From the NCBI GenBank assembly GCA_023101885.1, contig JALPQD010000637.1, forward strand, positions 247,508-311,507: 64,000 bases of DNA. Reading direction: 5' to 3'. Under the pieces are notes generated by a model. That model was not told the DNA's origin. It saw only the letters and a list, made by a program, of their open reading frames with translations, and searched no databases. Numbering within the stretch: the first letter of the stretch is position 1; each line of letters opens with the position of its first letter. The position numbers and the translations under genes were made by a program. This DNA is from Typhlomys cinereus. Lineage: Eukaryota > Chordata > Mammalia > Rodentia > Platacanthomyidae. Of the stretch, positions 11,937 to 23,293 are shown one piece after another.

Positions 11937-12050
11937 TTTCTGGAGACACGATGAAGCTGGCTGGCTGCAGCTTGTGGTCCTTCTGCCCCGGCCGCTCAAG
12001 TGCTGGGATTCCAAGTGTGTTCCACAGCGCGGCAGTACTCAGCTCGAGTC
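11937..12050 (-). mobile_element. Diverged B1 SINE
   Basis: GGTCCTTCTGCC and CAAGTGCTGGGATTCCAAG-type blocks are inverted B1 landmarks, with many substitutions. Confidence 0.55.
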
Positions 12051-12079
12051 CCTTCCCTCAGTCTTGTTCATGTTCTTCT

Positions 12080-12835
12080 CTAAGTAACTTATCTCCACTC
12101 ACCTCATGCTCAGGTCATGAGTCATGCAGTCATCTTAGATGCTTATGTTTTCCATACTCCATAGTCAGTGCATCAGCAAACTCTTGGCTCACTTCAGATC
12201 ACGCCGCGTTTTGTAAGCTTTGGCATCTCTACTACTGTTGCCTATGACAGGCTGGCGTAGTTTCTTCTTGGGCTCCCGCAGTCGCTCCCAGTGGCCTCCT
12301 CTTCTTCAGCGTCACAGCTCTTTCTCAGCCCTGTTCGTTTCTCCTCTGAGCACCTGGAATCATACATGAAGTTTTATATGAGAACACATTGCGTTGCTCT
12401 TCTACGCCCTTTGGTATCTTCCAGTCATGAGGAATGGAATCCAGTGTGCTGGCACTTTTCAAGGCTTGCACAGCTTGGCACCTGCGTTCCAGCTTCACCT
12501 TCCCTGTGCCCAGGGCTGTTAGCCTTTCACCTGCTTCTAGAATTCACCCATGAAGCACTTGAATTTTCCCGCGTTTGGAATGTTTCTTCTCAGACATCAA
12601 ATGTCTTACTTTCTATTGCTTTAGACTTTTGTTACCTAGTTAGAGGGTCCTTTCCCCATCACCAGTTTATATGACCCTGCCCACTTCCCTCGACGTTCAT
12701 CCCTCCCCCCACTTTCTCCATAGAGTCTGTCAGTACCCCTCCTTTCGTATTTGCTTCTGCGCCGTACACAGGATGAGTGTCACTCTCATGTCCTGCACAG
12801 AGCAGAGGCTCCATCAACATTCGTGCAAGAGCTGA
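12080..12835 (+). mobile_element. LINE-2 (L2) 3' fragment
   Basis: The order of CTTCCAGTCATG, TTCCAGCTTCACCTTCCCTG, TGCCCAGGGCTGTTAGCC, TGGAATGTTTCTTCTCAGAC and a terminal CTGCACAGAGCAGAGGCTCC follows the 3' part of L2. Decay is strong, as expected for a mammal-wide relic. The open frame at 12291-12674 falls inside it. Confidence 0.55.
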
Positions 12836-13228
12836 TTGTCGAATTCAAAACATATTGTTTTTGCTTTTCCGCGTGAGTATAAGAGGCTAGGTGAAAAGAA
12901 CCACAAGAAGCAATATTTCAGGTTAGTCTCGGCAGATGGTTGTTCCCTGCACTTTTTATGGGAGAAATGTGCTTCCTGGCTTAGGAAGTCGGCTATGGTT
13001 GCTTCTCTGGCTGCCACGTGAGTCTCCTTGCTTTGCTCTGTCATCTGCATGACCCAGAGGGGTGGCAAAACTGGAGCGACATCCACGTGTGCTTGTTGTT
13101 GCCCTGAAGACCTCAAAGTAATAAATAGTTTGTTTAGCTATGATCTTTAACCTAAAAAACAAAGCCCAAAGTTATATCTTTTAAAAAATGATTTTTTCTA
13201 CCTTTTTGGTTCCATTTACAGTGAGAAT

Positions 13229-13604
13229 TGTTAGGGCTGAATTGTCTGTATCTCCCCAACTTCCAGTTCTCGTGCTGAAGCCCTGATCCAGAACCTCAGG
13301 ATGTGATTGCCTTTGGTGACAGAAGCAAATTAAATGACTGAATTAAAGCAGGTTATCTGCGTGTCCCTAATTCAATGACTGGTGTCTTTATAAAAACACG
13401 AGATGAAGATGCACAAGGAGAGACTCCAGGATGTGTCCATGAGAGCTGGAGGGACACAGGGCCAGGGCCAGCTGAGAGCCAGGCTGCAGAGGAAACCAAC
13501 TTCATCTTGATCTCTGGCTTCGAGAGTGGCGAGAAAATAAATTTCTGTTGTTTGAGCTACACAGCCTGTTATTTGCTGCAATATCCCTAGCAAACTAATA
13601 GACA
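13229..13604 (+). mobile_element. MLT1-type MaLR LTR
   Basis: Starts TGTTAGGGCTGAATTGTC, contains GCTGAAGCCCTGATCCAGAA, TGACTGGTGTCTTTATAA and GAAACCAACTTCATC, and ends GAGAAAATAAATTTCTGTTG...CTAGCAAACTAATAGACA. These landmarks in order are diagnostic of ERVL-MaLR MLT1 LTRs. The 376 bp is nearly full length. No clear target duplication remains. Confidence 0.85.
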
Positions 13605-13769
13605 TATTTTTAAAAAAGAAAGTAATAAATAAATAAGATACTAGCTTTTTAATATTGGAGGGCCTACTTAGTCTTTGGGGTTGTTTGTCATCTCTGCAGA
13701 ACACTCTTTGCCCTTACATAAGCTTGGGCCGTTACTGTTCTACCTTTTAAATTATAGCAGCCGTGTGTG

Positions 13770-13812
13770 TTGTGTGCATGGTATGTGCTCAATAAATGTG
13801 TATTAACTTGCA
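13770..13812 (+). mobile_element. MIR/L2 3' tail remnant
   Basis: GGTATGTGCTCAATAAATGTG is the shared 3' end of MIR and L2. Confidence 0.5.
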
Positions 13813-14015
13813 ACAAGCTAAAAGGAGTTTGTGGTAGACCGCGAGAGACCTTCGAACATTAGTAGGGAGGTGTGTATTTGCTAGGGTCAGTCCTTCTTCA
13901 TGCTTCCGTCTTGTCGCTTGGGCTGTTTGTGGAAGGAAATGAGGACTTCATGTGATGGCCTGAAGCAAAACTTCTTTCTCTCGAGATTGAGAACACCTTA
14001 GGCTGGGAGGAAACA

Positions 14016-14214
<199 letters not shown>

Positions 14215-14754
14215 TGCAAGCCACTGAAGGAGGTTAACCACCAATATGCTTCAGTTCACAAGCAAGGGAGATGATGGCTGTACACATAGCCTTTAATGCC
14301 ACAGTGATAGGAGAGTGATCACTCTCTTATCTAGAGAAACAATTAGAGTTAGATTAAGAAAGATAGAGTTAGATAGAGAATAGAAATGTTACCCAGGCTG
14401 TCTGAGATGCTAAAGCAACTGTTGCTCTGATGCAACAAACAAAAGGAAACCACAGGCTTCTAGCATATTCTGGAATGCTCCTATTGTGTGCTAGTGTGTC
14501 TTTACACAAGGACAGAGGAATGGTTGGTTCACTAAGCATAGTAATTTAATTTCCAGTATCTTTGGTACATCTGAAGAAGTGCATCTGAGCTAGGAAAGGT
14601 TATGAAACACTTTTTTGCACTCTAAATTTTAACATTGTATACTTTTAAAATATATCTCATTATATGAAATTTTGTATGTTCAGAATAATAGAGTGGGAGT
14701 TTCTTCATTACATATTATTTGCAAACTCTAATTTAGGACTATTCAATGGAAGGA

Positions 14755-14935
14755 TCTCCTTCCTATATCTTTATTATTATCTTTATTTTTTGTTATTTCA
14801 TTTTTCTAGTTTTACAAGCATATTGAGAATTATCCCTGCTTCTCTCTATCCCCCTCCCTCCCATCCTCTTCCCTTCCCTTCATCAATCCATCCCACTCCT
14901 CCCACCCTTTATTCTTCTTGGGTTACTATTGTTTC
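14755..14935 (-). mobile_element. L1 3' end fragment
   Basis: TTATTATCTTTATTTTTTG followed by CCCCCTCCCTCCCATCC and CATCAATCCATCCCACTCC is the inverse of the G-rich tract and A-rich end seen at 1330-1460 (type C). Confidence 0.6.
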
Positions 14936-14945
14936 TATCATTTAC

Positions 14946-15170
14946 ACGATTGGGGATCAAACCCAGGGCCTTGCACATCCTAAGAAAGTTACTCTACCAC
15001 TGAGCTGCATCTCCACTGCTCCCCCTTTTCTGGTTTTTCACTTTGAATCTGACGTCCACTAAGCATCCAGGCTGCTCCTGAACTCATCAGTCCAGCAGAC
15101 CTTGGGCTTCCGGTCCTTCTGCCTGAGCCCCCAGAGGCTGGTGTGCAGGCCTGGGGTCGGGCCCGGCTAA
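14946..15170 (-). mobile_element. ID-B1 composite (B4-type) SINE
   Basis: TTGGGGATCAAACCCAGGGC and CTCTACCACTGAGCTGCATC are inverted ID (tRNA-Ala-like) blocks. They are joined to a diverged inverted B1 (GCTCCTGAACTCATCAGTCC, CCGGTCCTTCTGCCTGAG). Confidence 0.7.
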
Positions 15171-15825
15171 TCATTGTCAGCATCCTAATTGCGCAGGGTA
15201 GCGGGTTTCTTTGTGACATTTTCATACAGCTATGCGCTGTGCTGAGCTTCCTGTATCTTCGATGAAATGCGTCTTTATGCAAGCACAGCTTGTTCTGCCT
15301 GACACATAGACATATCAGGACCTGAATCTTTCTGCTGTGCTATGCTCAGTGAGCTGTCAATTGGAGAAGACAGTGGGTTGGCACATCCGGGCTCTGTCTT
15401 CCATCTCATTTTTAGCCTGATGTAGGGAGGGGAAATAAATGCAGCCAGTCATTCCAAAGTTCTCAGTCTCTGGTCAGGTGATCGGACTCCTCGTCGGGTT
15501 CTATGGTGCTGGTGCTTTTTCTCCTCTTGCAAAAAACCAGGGGTCACTTCTGTGCCTCTGCTCATCCACAGATCCTCAAGAAATCAATTGAAAAATCAAT
15601 TTACCAGTGAAAAGCAGGAAAAGATTTGTTCTTTGTGGCCATGTGGAGAAGAGGGGAGTCCAGTGTCCCTCCCAGTCCATCTCTGTCTTTCTGAAGTGGG
15701 GTTTAGGCATAAGTAGAGGGTAAGAACTGTCACCGGGCTGAACAGTCAGGTTTGTGCTTCCGGTGAGCCACCTGTCCTCATTAAATTAATAAGAATTTCT
15801 TCAATAACGAATGAGTGGGGCCTGG
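15171..15825. other. Intron sequence, no supported feature
   Basis: No recognisable repeat family, exon or RNA. Confidence 0.5.
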
Positions 15826-16003
15826 AGAGAGAACTCGTCAGTAAGGTGCCTGCTCACAAACCTGGCAACCCAAATTCAATCTCTGGAGGCCCACATGGTG
15901 GGAGGAGAGAGCTGACTTCTGAAAGCTGTCCTCCACTTGTACACTATGACATTCATGCATCTCTCTCTCTCTCTCTAAATAAGAAAAATATTTAAAAAAA
16001 CCA
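15826..16003 (+). mobile_element. B2-like SINE
   Basis: GGGCCTGGAGAGAGAACTCG head, CCAAATTCAATCTCTGGAGG (B-box side), AGCTGACTTCTGAAAGCTGT body and a CT/A-rich tail. Confidence 0.8.
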
Positions 16004-16201
16004 ACCAAACAAAATTTTTTTTATTATCTCCGCTCATACAAACTTAATAGGTACACCGGTTCCCTCCCTCCCTCCTCCTCCCCCCACCCCTCTGCTCGCC
16101 CTCCCCTCACCCCTCCCTCCCCACCCGCCAGTGCCTCCCCTCCCCCAATCCCTGGAGAATCCCTTTTTTTTTTTGTAGTCGATTTTATTTTATTTAATAT
16201 A

Positions 16202-16275
16202 TTGAATATATAATGCATTGAATATTTTATTTAATGCATTGAATACATAATGAATTGAATATTTTATTTAATGCA
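16202..16275. repeat. 37-bp AT-rich tandem, two copies
   Basis: Units 16202-16238 and 16239-16275 start TTGAATA, have an internal TTGAATATTTTATTTAATGC and differ at two positions. Confidence 0.85.
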
Positions 16276-16683
16276 TTGAATCATCAAAGATGTTCCTGAT
16301 AACAACCTTAGGCCTCCATATTCACACTTTTTTTTTTCTTTTTTTTCTTTTAGATGCTATATACTTTATTCACCAAAGCGCATCAACACATCTTTTTTTG
16401 TATTCTTTTTTGTTTTTTTTTAACATTTTTTATTATCTCCGCTCATACAAACTTAATAGGTACACCGGTTTCCTCCCTCCCTCCTCCTCCCCCGAACCCC
16501 CTGCTCCCCCTCCCCTCACCCCTCCCTTCCCATCCCCCAGTGCCTCCCCCAACAATCCCCAGAGAGTCCTTTATTGTGAATGCCTGACTCTCCTCTGGGC
16601 CCCCCTCTCCGATGACGTACAAGGACCTGGCGGCATTTCCCTGAACCCTTTCCTTTGTTCCCCTTAGGCATAGGAACACTATT

Positions 16684-16920
16684 TTGGCTGTCAATCCCTT
16701 GCCTTCAAGGATCTTGGTGCTTTTAGCAAATGCTAGACTTTGTGGGGTCAATAGTGTGTTGGACATTGTGCAGGGCATGCAAAGTCCAATTATGATTGCT
16801 TCCGTCCTAACTTGTGTGGAGTATCTTGCATATCATTGCTCCTCCCATCCTTGTGCTCTTACACTCTTACTGCCCCCTCTTCCGCAAATTTCCCTGAGCT
16901 TCAGGATGGGGAAAGATTAG
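16684..16920 (+). other. Open frame antisense to L1 3' UTR (copy 2)
   Basis: A 78-codon frame homologous to 46-291, with substitutions but no stop. It is antisense to the L1 fragment that contains it. Confidence 0.4.
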
Positions 16921-17544
16921 GCTGGCCTAGTTCAAGGTGGTTGATATAGAGTCTCTGAAGTTCTGGATTACGGTTTGTTGATTTTCTTTTGCAGTTTTGC
17001 TGCTCCTGCAATGCCCTTCACTCCATCCTGATGGGTATTGGATGTCACCCCCTGGCCAGAGATAAAAAACTGTTAAACTAGAGTCTTGTTATAAGAATAT
17101 ATTCAAAGGTAGATGCAATAAAAGTAGGAAACCACAGTGAGGGAGGGGTCAATCACCCATTTGCAAAATGGTTACTTATTATCTGCCAGACTATATGCCC
17201 TCCCCTTCTGCTGAGATCACACCCCCTCAGTTGTAGATGATCAGGAACGAAAAGTCTGTGAACTTAGCCAGATGTCTCATTGCTTACTCGCAGTCCTTGA
17301 TGGAGGCCTATTTTCTCTGCTGTTACATGGTCCCCTCTCTCCTTGTTTTTGGTGTGGCCCTCCTACCCCATCCCGCCTGTTCATACTCCTTGCAATTACT
17401 GTATTACAGAGATTTATTGTCCAGTGTCTCTAGGTGGGCTGGGTGGGTTTGGTACTAGGAGCCACCTATTAGGGAGTACATACGGCACTTAATTTTCTGG
17501 GTCTGGGATACTTCACGCAATATAATTGTCTCTAATACATCCAC

Positions 17545-18077
17545 CAAACAAAAAATTTGAAAGAAAAAAAGAGTTCCAATCGACAGCAAGAAACAGAAAA
17601 AGATTTATTCAACATGACCATGATGGAAAGAGACTTATTTTAGTCCAGTTGTTTCCTTTTCAGAGTTTGAGCAGAAGGGATAAAATTTAAGTATCAGGGA
17701 AAAGCAGTAGATGTGTGTAAAGCAGCATTTCTGCCCAGGCGTGGCTTGTCCGCTCTCCTGCAGGGTGGCCTGAGCTGTGTGAAATTTCTTTTGGGAGAGA
17801 AATGCTTCCTCTGGCTCCCAGCGTGAGAAACCTGGGCGAGGTCCACAGCTCCCTTTCCGTAGGGGGTCGGAGGCAGAGGCCCATCTTCCTGCTGAGGATG
17901 GACAGATCGCTGAACAAAGCTGTTCGTTCTCCTGGCGTCCCAGGGGAAGTAGCCACCGAACGGCCCAGCCTTCTGGCCCAGAGGCTTGTGGTGACACTTG
18001 TTAAAGGACATCTGTAAGTGGACCTTCTTCCAGAATTAGTGGGAGAGCCATTCTTTTGATAGTCCTGACAGGCAGAG

Positions 18078-18079
<2 letters not shown>
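17545..18079. other. Intron sequence, no supported feature
   Basis: Moderately GC-rich at 17735-17990. Open frames on both strands lack similarity to each other or to known domains. Confidence 0.45.

Positions 18080-18116
<37 letters not shown>
18080..18116. repeat. (TG)n microsatellite
   Basis: About 17 TG units followed by a CCGTGTGTGCATGCG degenerate stretch. Confidence 0.9.
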
Positions 18117-18117
<1 letters not shown>

Positions 18118-18694
18118 GTGTGTGCATGCGTCCATGTGTGCGTGCGCTGTCTGGTCTTATTTCCCCCCTTTCTGTCTGACTGGCTGGTTATCCAGCTGTG
18201 CACAGCTCAGCAGTGCTGCTCTTACAGATCCCTGCATGAACCATCTTCCTGGCACACAAACTGCTCCTCTGACTTGGCTCCAGACTTCAGCCTTCTTCTT
18301 CCAGCTTCTTGGGGCTCATTGTTGCAACAGCCTGATTGCCAGAGTTGGGGGGCACAAGAGATTTTTTAGAGTATTTGATCTCTTAGCCTCTGCTTACCCT
18401 CTATAGCAGGGCGAGGGCTCAGGAAGCTCCAAGGCACTGAGTCTTGCCTTCCTCCCCAGCCAGTCACTGGGTGACATCTAGGCGAAGGGAAGCTCAGAGC
18501 AGCACACGCTCAGAACGAAGCACACGTGTGTTCTTGTGCAGAGCACGCAGAGCCTTCTTGTCTGTGGCCTGTTATTTATCGCTCAGCACGGGTTTTCAGA
18601 CTGATGGAAAACCGCAGGCCTGGAGATGTACTACATGGAAAGGACCTCTGGGTTCAAATATATATGGTGCTGCAGTCCGTTTGCCTACTGTGGA

Positions 18695-19062
18695 TAAATT
18701 CAAGACCCAAACAGTTTAGGAGATTAAGGAGGTTTAGTTCTTGCTTAAGAATCTCCGTTAAAAGTTATAGTCCAGCTTGGCGGAAGAGTTCATACCAACA
18801 CCAGGAACTGAGAGAACTCGCTACAGCGTATCCCAGTAATTGCTGAGGGAGAGAGCAAACATTCTCACTTGCCCGATCGCAAGTCTGCTGAAGTGTGCCA
18901 CGTTACTGAACCAGATCACTCTGTCTTGTCCACCTGTCCCACCGTGGGCTGAGTGTTAAAGTGTCCTGCAGGCTTCCTTAGGACTCGCCTTAACCACCAG
19001 CTCTCCACAGATGCGCCAAAAGTTCAGCCTTGAGTTTTCAAGATGACATTTGTATCTAACTA
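18695..19062 (+). mobile_element. 410-bp interspersed repeat, diverged copy
   Basis: Shares GGTTTAGTTCTTGCTTAAGA, TATAGTCCAGCTTGGC, CACCAGGAACTGAG, CCACCGTGGGCTGAGTG and GCCTTGAGTTTTCAAGATGA with copies at 35190, 42616, 58753 and 62536. Confidence 0.75.
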
Positions 19063-19929
19063 GCACAAGGGGAAAAGGAAAGGTTGCATATGAGTGACAA
19101 AATGCAAAGATAGTTAGACAGGAACTTGGACACTGTAGGAATCATCTCTGCTGCAAGTCCAAACACAGGTTTTGAGCACGTCGTAAAGAGAGAGCATTGG
19201 GTACCGTCAAGCAGAACGAAGAAACAGGAGTGAGTTTAGAGAGTGTATTGAAAGCTAATGCTAGTTGCTGGTATTTCTTTTCCAGTCACACCTGCACCCC
19301 CACCACCATGTTCACTTTCCGAAATAAGATGAATCGTTGAAAATGTCACTTAACTTTAGTCATATTAAATAACTACTTTAGAAAAGATTTGGTTTCAAAC
19401 TTCTTCTACAAGTGAATAACTTAGACGTGGCCACTGCATTTTTTTCAAATGGAGACCCGCTGCTCTTATACAATGTTCCTTTCACATTTCTTACTTCCCT
19501 GGCGTTTAGTATAAGGACCAAAGCATTCCTGGGATGCTCATTTTCATTCAGATTCCGTGGAAAACAGCTGGTGCAAAGAGGACCTGAACAATAGGGGAAT
19601 GTGCAGTGGAGACCTCGTGGACAGCAGCGCTAAAAATACGCTGGGAAGGAATGTTTCGGTCAGTGATAAGGGCTCCTCATTTTGAATGGAGGTTTTCAGC
19701 TGGGTGTTATGATTCGTCTTAACCTGAACGAACACCTCTGACTCTAGAAATGGAAGCAACACTAGTGAGATGCTTGTCTTTCGGTGACTGTGAAAATCCA
19801 CGGAAGAAATTGGGCTTGTCATCTTCCTGGGAGCCCTGTTTAACTGCTCGTGAAGCCGCCACACATTCAGCTTTGACGAGGATTCTGGTGACCGTGTTTT
19901 GTTTCCCTGTTCAATACACACTTAGAAAA
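19063..19929. other. Intron sequence, no supported feature
   Basis: No repeat family recognised. Small frames on both strands carry no visible domain. Confidence 0.5.
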
Positions 19930-20225
19930 TATACATCTCCCTCATTATTTTTTATTGATGAATTTTGTTTTTTGACAATTCAATATGTTCACAGTACATT
20001 CTAATTTCTCTCTCCTTTACCTTTTCTCCCCACACCCAACCAACCCCCCCTCACCTGCTTTGAACTCCCTTCCCTACAAGTTTTCCTGCCATATTCAAGT
20101 ACTTTGGTGCTTATTGTTGTTGTTCTGTTGGTCAAACAGTGTTGTCTGTCTCTTAGAACCTAGTTGGCTTACCCGTGGGCATATAACTGTATATATTTGT
20201 CTCCCCCACGAAAATGCATATTGAA
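19930..20225 (-). mobile_element. Possible rodent L1 3' UTR, antisense
   Basis: TTTTTTATTGATGAATTTTG followed by C-rich CCCACACCCAACCAACCCCC and a pyrimidine-biased region resembles an inverted L1 3' end of another subfamily. Confidence 0.4.
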
Positions 20226-20311
20226 TGGCAACTGATATTTGTGATACGTTATGCATTTTAAAACCCCTTGAAGTTATTTAGCCATTGCGCAGTCTTATTG
20301 GATAATATTTC

Positions 20312-20561
20312 TTTCTCTCTCTTGTTCTCTCTCTCTTTCTTTCTCTCTTTCTCTCTCTCTCTTTCTCTCGTTCTCTCTTTCTTTCTCTCGTTCTCTCTCT
20401 CTCTTTCTCTCCTTCTCTTTCTTCTCTCCTCTCGCTCCTTCTCTTTCTCTCTTTCTCTTTCTCTCCTTCTCTCCTTCTCTCCTTCTCTCCTTCTCTCTTC
20501 TCTCTTTCTCTCTTTCTCTCTTTCTTTCTTTCTTTCTTTCTTATCTGTTCCTTTCTTTCTT
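20312..20561. repeat. 250-bp (TC)n-rich pyrimidine tract
   Basis: Interleaved TCTC, TTTC, CTTC and GTTCTC units, almost pure pyrimidine with scattered G. A 103-codon frame of S/F/L here is a repeat artefact. Confidence 0.93.
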
Positions 20562-20586
20562 TTTGAAAATAATAACTAAATTTTGT

Positions 20587-20844
20587 GGTGTGTGTGTGTG
20601 TGTGTGTGTGGGCACTTAGAGTGTATGTGCCTGTCTGTGACGGTCCAAAGATGACACGGAATCATTCTGGATTGCTCTACATCCTTATTGCTTTGTTCTG
20701 GGGTTTCTGCCTTCCAGGGCTAGAATCGCAGGCCACTGCCATATCCACCTGGCATTTTACGTGAGATCTGGTTATCTGAACTCAGGTCCTTTTATTTATG
20801 AGGCAAAGACTTAACCCCAAAGACTTAATCCATCTCCCCAGACC
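20587..20844 (-). mobile_element. tRNA-derived SINE
   Basis: (GT)n at 20588-20611 is the tail; ATTCTGGATTGCTCTACATC, CCTGGCATTTTACGTGAGAT, AACTCAGGTCC and CATCTCCCCAGACC close the inverted element. A short local duplication (AAAGACTTAA) interrupts the A-box area. Confidence 0.75.
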
Positions 20845-20997
20845 AATTTGCTTATTTTCAGCTGATAAATAGTCATGCTTATTTGTGGGATTTGAACACA
20901 GATTCTTCATATTGCATGTTTTACTCATTGAGTCATTTCCCCATCATCCCTAGATCAATGTTTTAATACAATGTGAAATGTTGAATTAAGTTAGTTA

Positions 20998-21877
20998 ACA
21001 TATTATTTCCTGGACTTAACCAGGTTAAATTCACAGACGTTCGTTCCTGATCATGTACAACTGAGGGGGTATGATCTCACGAGAAGGGGAGGGCATATAG
21101 TCTGGCAGATGAAAGGTGATCATTTTGCAAATGGGTGACTGACCCCTCCCTCACCGAGATTTCCTGCTTTTATTAGATTTACCCTTGAATGTGCTATTAT
21201 AACAAGACTCCAGTTTAACAGCTTTTTGTCTCTGACCAGGGGGTGACATACAGTGCCCATCAGGATGAAATGAAGGGCATTGCAGGAGCAGCAAAACTGC
21301 AAAAGAAAATCAACAAACCACAATCCAGAACTTCAGAGACTCTATATTTAACCACCTAGAACTAGGCCAGCCTAATCTCCCCCCATCTTGAAGGGACATT
21401 TGCGGAAGAGGGGGCGGTAAGATTGTAAGAGCAAAAGGATGGGAGGAGCAATGATTTGCAAGATTCTCCACACTAGTTAGGGCCGAAGTAATCATAATAG
21501 GACTTTGCATGCCCTGCTCAATGTCCAACACACTGTTGACTTCACAAAGTCTAGCATCAGCTAAAGGCACCAAGATCCTTGGAGGCAAGGGATTGACAGC
21601 CACAGTCGTGTTCCTATGCTTAAGGAGAACACAGGAAAGGGTTCAGGGAAAGGCCACTGGGTCCTTGTACGTCATTGGAGAGGAGGACCAAGAGGAGAGT
21701 TAGGCATACACAATAAAGGACTCTCTGGGAATTGGGGGGAAGGCACTGGGGGATGGGGAGGGAGGGAGGGAGAGCAGAGGGTTCGGGGGGAGGAGGAGGG
21801 AGGGAGGGAACTGGTCTACCTATTAAGTTTGTATGAGCAGAAATAATAAAAAATGTATTAAAAACATATCATTTCCT
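20998..21877 (+). mobile_element. L1 type A 3' UTR copy with target-site duplication
   Basis: The insert (21012-21863) is the forward-strand version of the type A 3' UTR. It ends in a GGGAGGGAGGGAGAG tract, GTTTGTATGAGCAGAAATAA and an A-rich tail. Flanks ACATAT[T/C]ATTTCCT at 20998-21011 and 21864-21877 are a 14-bp duplication with one mismatch. Confidence 0.85.
21310..21603 (-). other. Open frame antisense to L1 3' UTR (copy 3)
   Basis: A 97-codon frame homologous to 43395-43631, here on the - strand because the L1 is on +. No internal stop. Confidence 0.4.
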
Positions 21878-21911
21878 ATACCTATTATTTTCTGTGGTGA
21901 AGAACTTATTT

Positions 21912-22400
21912 TTTCTTTTATTTTTTAATGTTGTATACATGAATACAGTGATTTTATATTTTCAACCCTTAGTCCCAAATCCTATCCCCCCTACTTTCAC
22001 CCTTACAACCCTGCATCTCCCCGGCCAGACTCCCTCCTGCTTTCAGATCTTGTCACTTGTGCGGCCCACTGTGCTTCATCTCGTCTGTGATGACTTATGC
22101 CTGACCTGATCCATGCTCCAGCAAGCATCCTAGATCAGTGGACAGACCATGAGGAAAGCATCCTCCTTTCCTTCCCCATCGGCATGAGTCCTCCTCAGTC
22201 TCTCAGAGAGGTGCGGAGCTGCTTGAGATCTTTCTGACGTTATGGTGACGTGTTGATAAGTCAGTTCCCGTGCAGTTCTTGTGTAAGCACACATGCCTGC
22301 CACGTATATCATGACTATGCCATTTCCAGGAGATAACGCTTGGCCCACCACCTTCCTATTTCAGACTCTTACAATCTTGCTGCCCCCTCTTCCGTGATGA
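21912..22400 (-). mobile_element. Older L1 3' UTR, antisense
   Basis: TTTTATTTTTTAATGTTG leads into C-rich sequence. GACTCTTACAATCTTGCTGC and CCCCTCTTCCG at 22362-22393 are shared with the type A and B 3' UTRs. The middle part belongs to a different subfamily. Confidence 0.6.
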
Positions 22401-22494
22401 GGATCTTCTTATTTTAAATAAGCTCACTAAAGTAATACATATTTGTTAATATTTCTAAACATTCCAAATATAGGCATTAAGAAAACAAGCCTTT

Positions 22495-22770
22495 CTCCAG
22501 GCTTGGGAGATGGCTGAGCAAATGGAAGTGCTTGCATCTGGTGACCTGAATTTGGTCCCCAGAACCTATGTAAAAAGCAGGGTGTAGAGGTGGACATGCA
22601 CAGCCCAGCAGTCTGGAGCGAGTGAGGCAGGAGAGTCAGTCAGTTTGTGGGGGGCTGGTTTGGAGCACACAGCACTGAGCCAGGAAAAAGAGAGGCTGTC
22701 TCAGCAAAGTGGAAAGACAGAGCCAACTCCTGAGAGCTGTCCTCTGACCTCTATGATCTGACCGTGACAC
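22495..22770 (+). mobile_element. B4-type SINE (ID-B1 derived)
   Basis: GGCTTGGGAGATGGCTGAGC head, TTTGGTCCCCAGAACC (B box), a B1-like middle with GTGAGGCAGGAGAGTCAG, and a 3' CCTCTGACCTCTATG followed by a CA-rich tail. Confidence 0.75.
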
Positions 22771-22860
22771 ACACTCATGCGCATGCGCACGCACACTCAT
22801 GCGCATGCACACGCACACTCATGCGCATGCACACGCACACTCATGCGCATGCATGCACGC
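22771..22860. repeat. 22-bp minisatellite, four units
   Basis: Units start at 22771, 22793, 22815 and 22837 (consensus ACACTCATGCGCATGCACAC plus GC; the last is 24 bp). They grew from the CA-rich tail of the adjacent SINE. Each contains the palindrome ATGCGCAT in an alternating purine/pyrimidine run. Confidence 0.93.
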
Positions 22861-23112
22861 ACACCCACATCCACACCATCTCTTCAACTATTCCAACTAC
22901 GGAATATTTACTGAACACTTTCTTTGTGCCTGGCTCTGGGTGCTGAGACAATAAACGTTTGTGTTTTCCTGGAGTTGACATTTTTAGCATGGCAACGTAT
23001 AATAAATATGAACAAATAGAAAGAATCAGGCTCTGATATGCTTTTAAAAGAAATCGTAGAGCAAGAGACAGAGTGGGGAATGGTGGGGGTGGGAATGCAT
23101 CGTGAACCCCCT

Positions 23113-23293
23113 CCTCTTTTGAGTGTGTGTGTATCTGTGTGTATGTGCATGTGCAAGTCACAGAGAGCTTGTGGTGGTTGGCAGGGCAACTGTCAGGCGT
23201 GTGTTCCCAGGCCATGCAGGCTCCGGGGATTGAACTCAGGTTGCCAGATTTGCACACAGGTGCTTTTACCTCCTGAGCCATCTTGATGGCCCC
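23113..23293 (-). mobile_element. B2-like SINE
   Basis: Inverted: GT-rich tail, CCGGGGATTGAACTCAGGTT (B box side), TTACCTCCTGAGCCATCTTG (A box/head). Confidence 0.8.

Larger units (their letters stand above)
16018..17542 (-). mobile_element. Composite L1 type A 3' end with duplicated terminus
   Basis: Two inverse 3' ends sit in the same direction: 16020-16170 and the longer 16428-17542. Each begins TTATTATC(T)CCGCTCATACA and a C-rich tract. 257 bp of AT-rich sequence separates them. The longer part carries the type A 3' UTR up to CTAATACATCCACC. Possible flanking duplicates ACCAAACAAAA lie at 16004-16014 and 17543-17553. Confidence 0.7.

Noticed and set aside
12291..12674. 127-codon open frame on +
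   Set aside because: It lies within L2-like sequence. There is no exon-type splice pairing and no recognisable domain.
17735..18017. Candidate exon in a moderately GC-rich stretch
   Set aside because: Open frames occur on both strands, but no convincing acceptor/donor pair or protein similarity was seen.
20268..20579. 103-codon S/F/L-rich frame
   Set aside because: Translation of a pyrimidine tract.
22771..22860. Possible CRISPR-like array
   Set aside because: The 22-bp units are directly adjacent with no spacers, and the genome is mammalian; it is a minisatellite.
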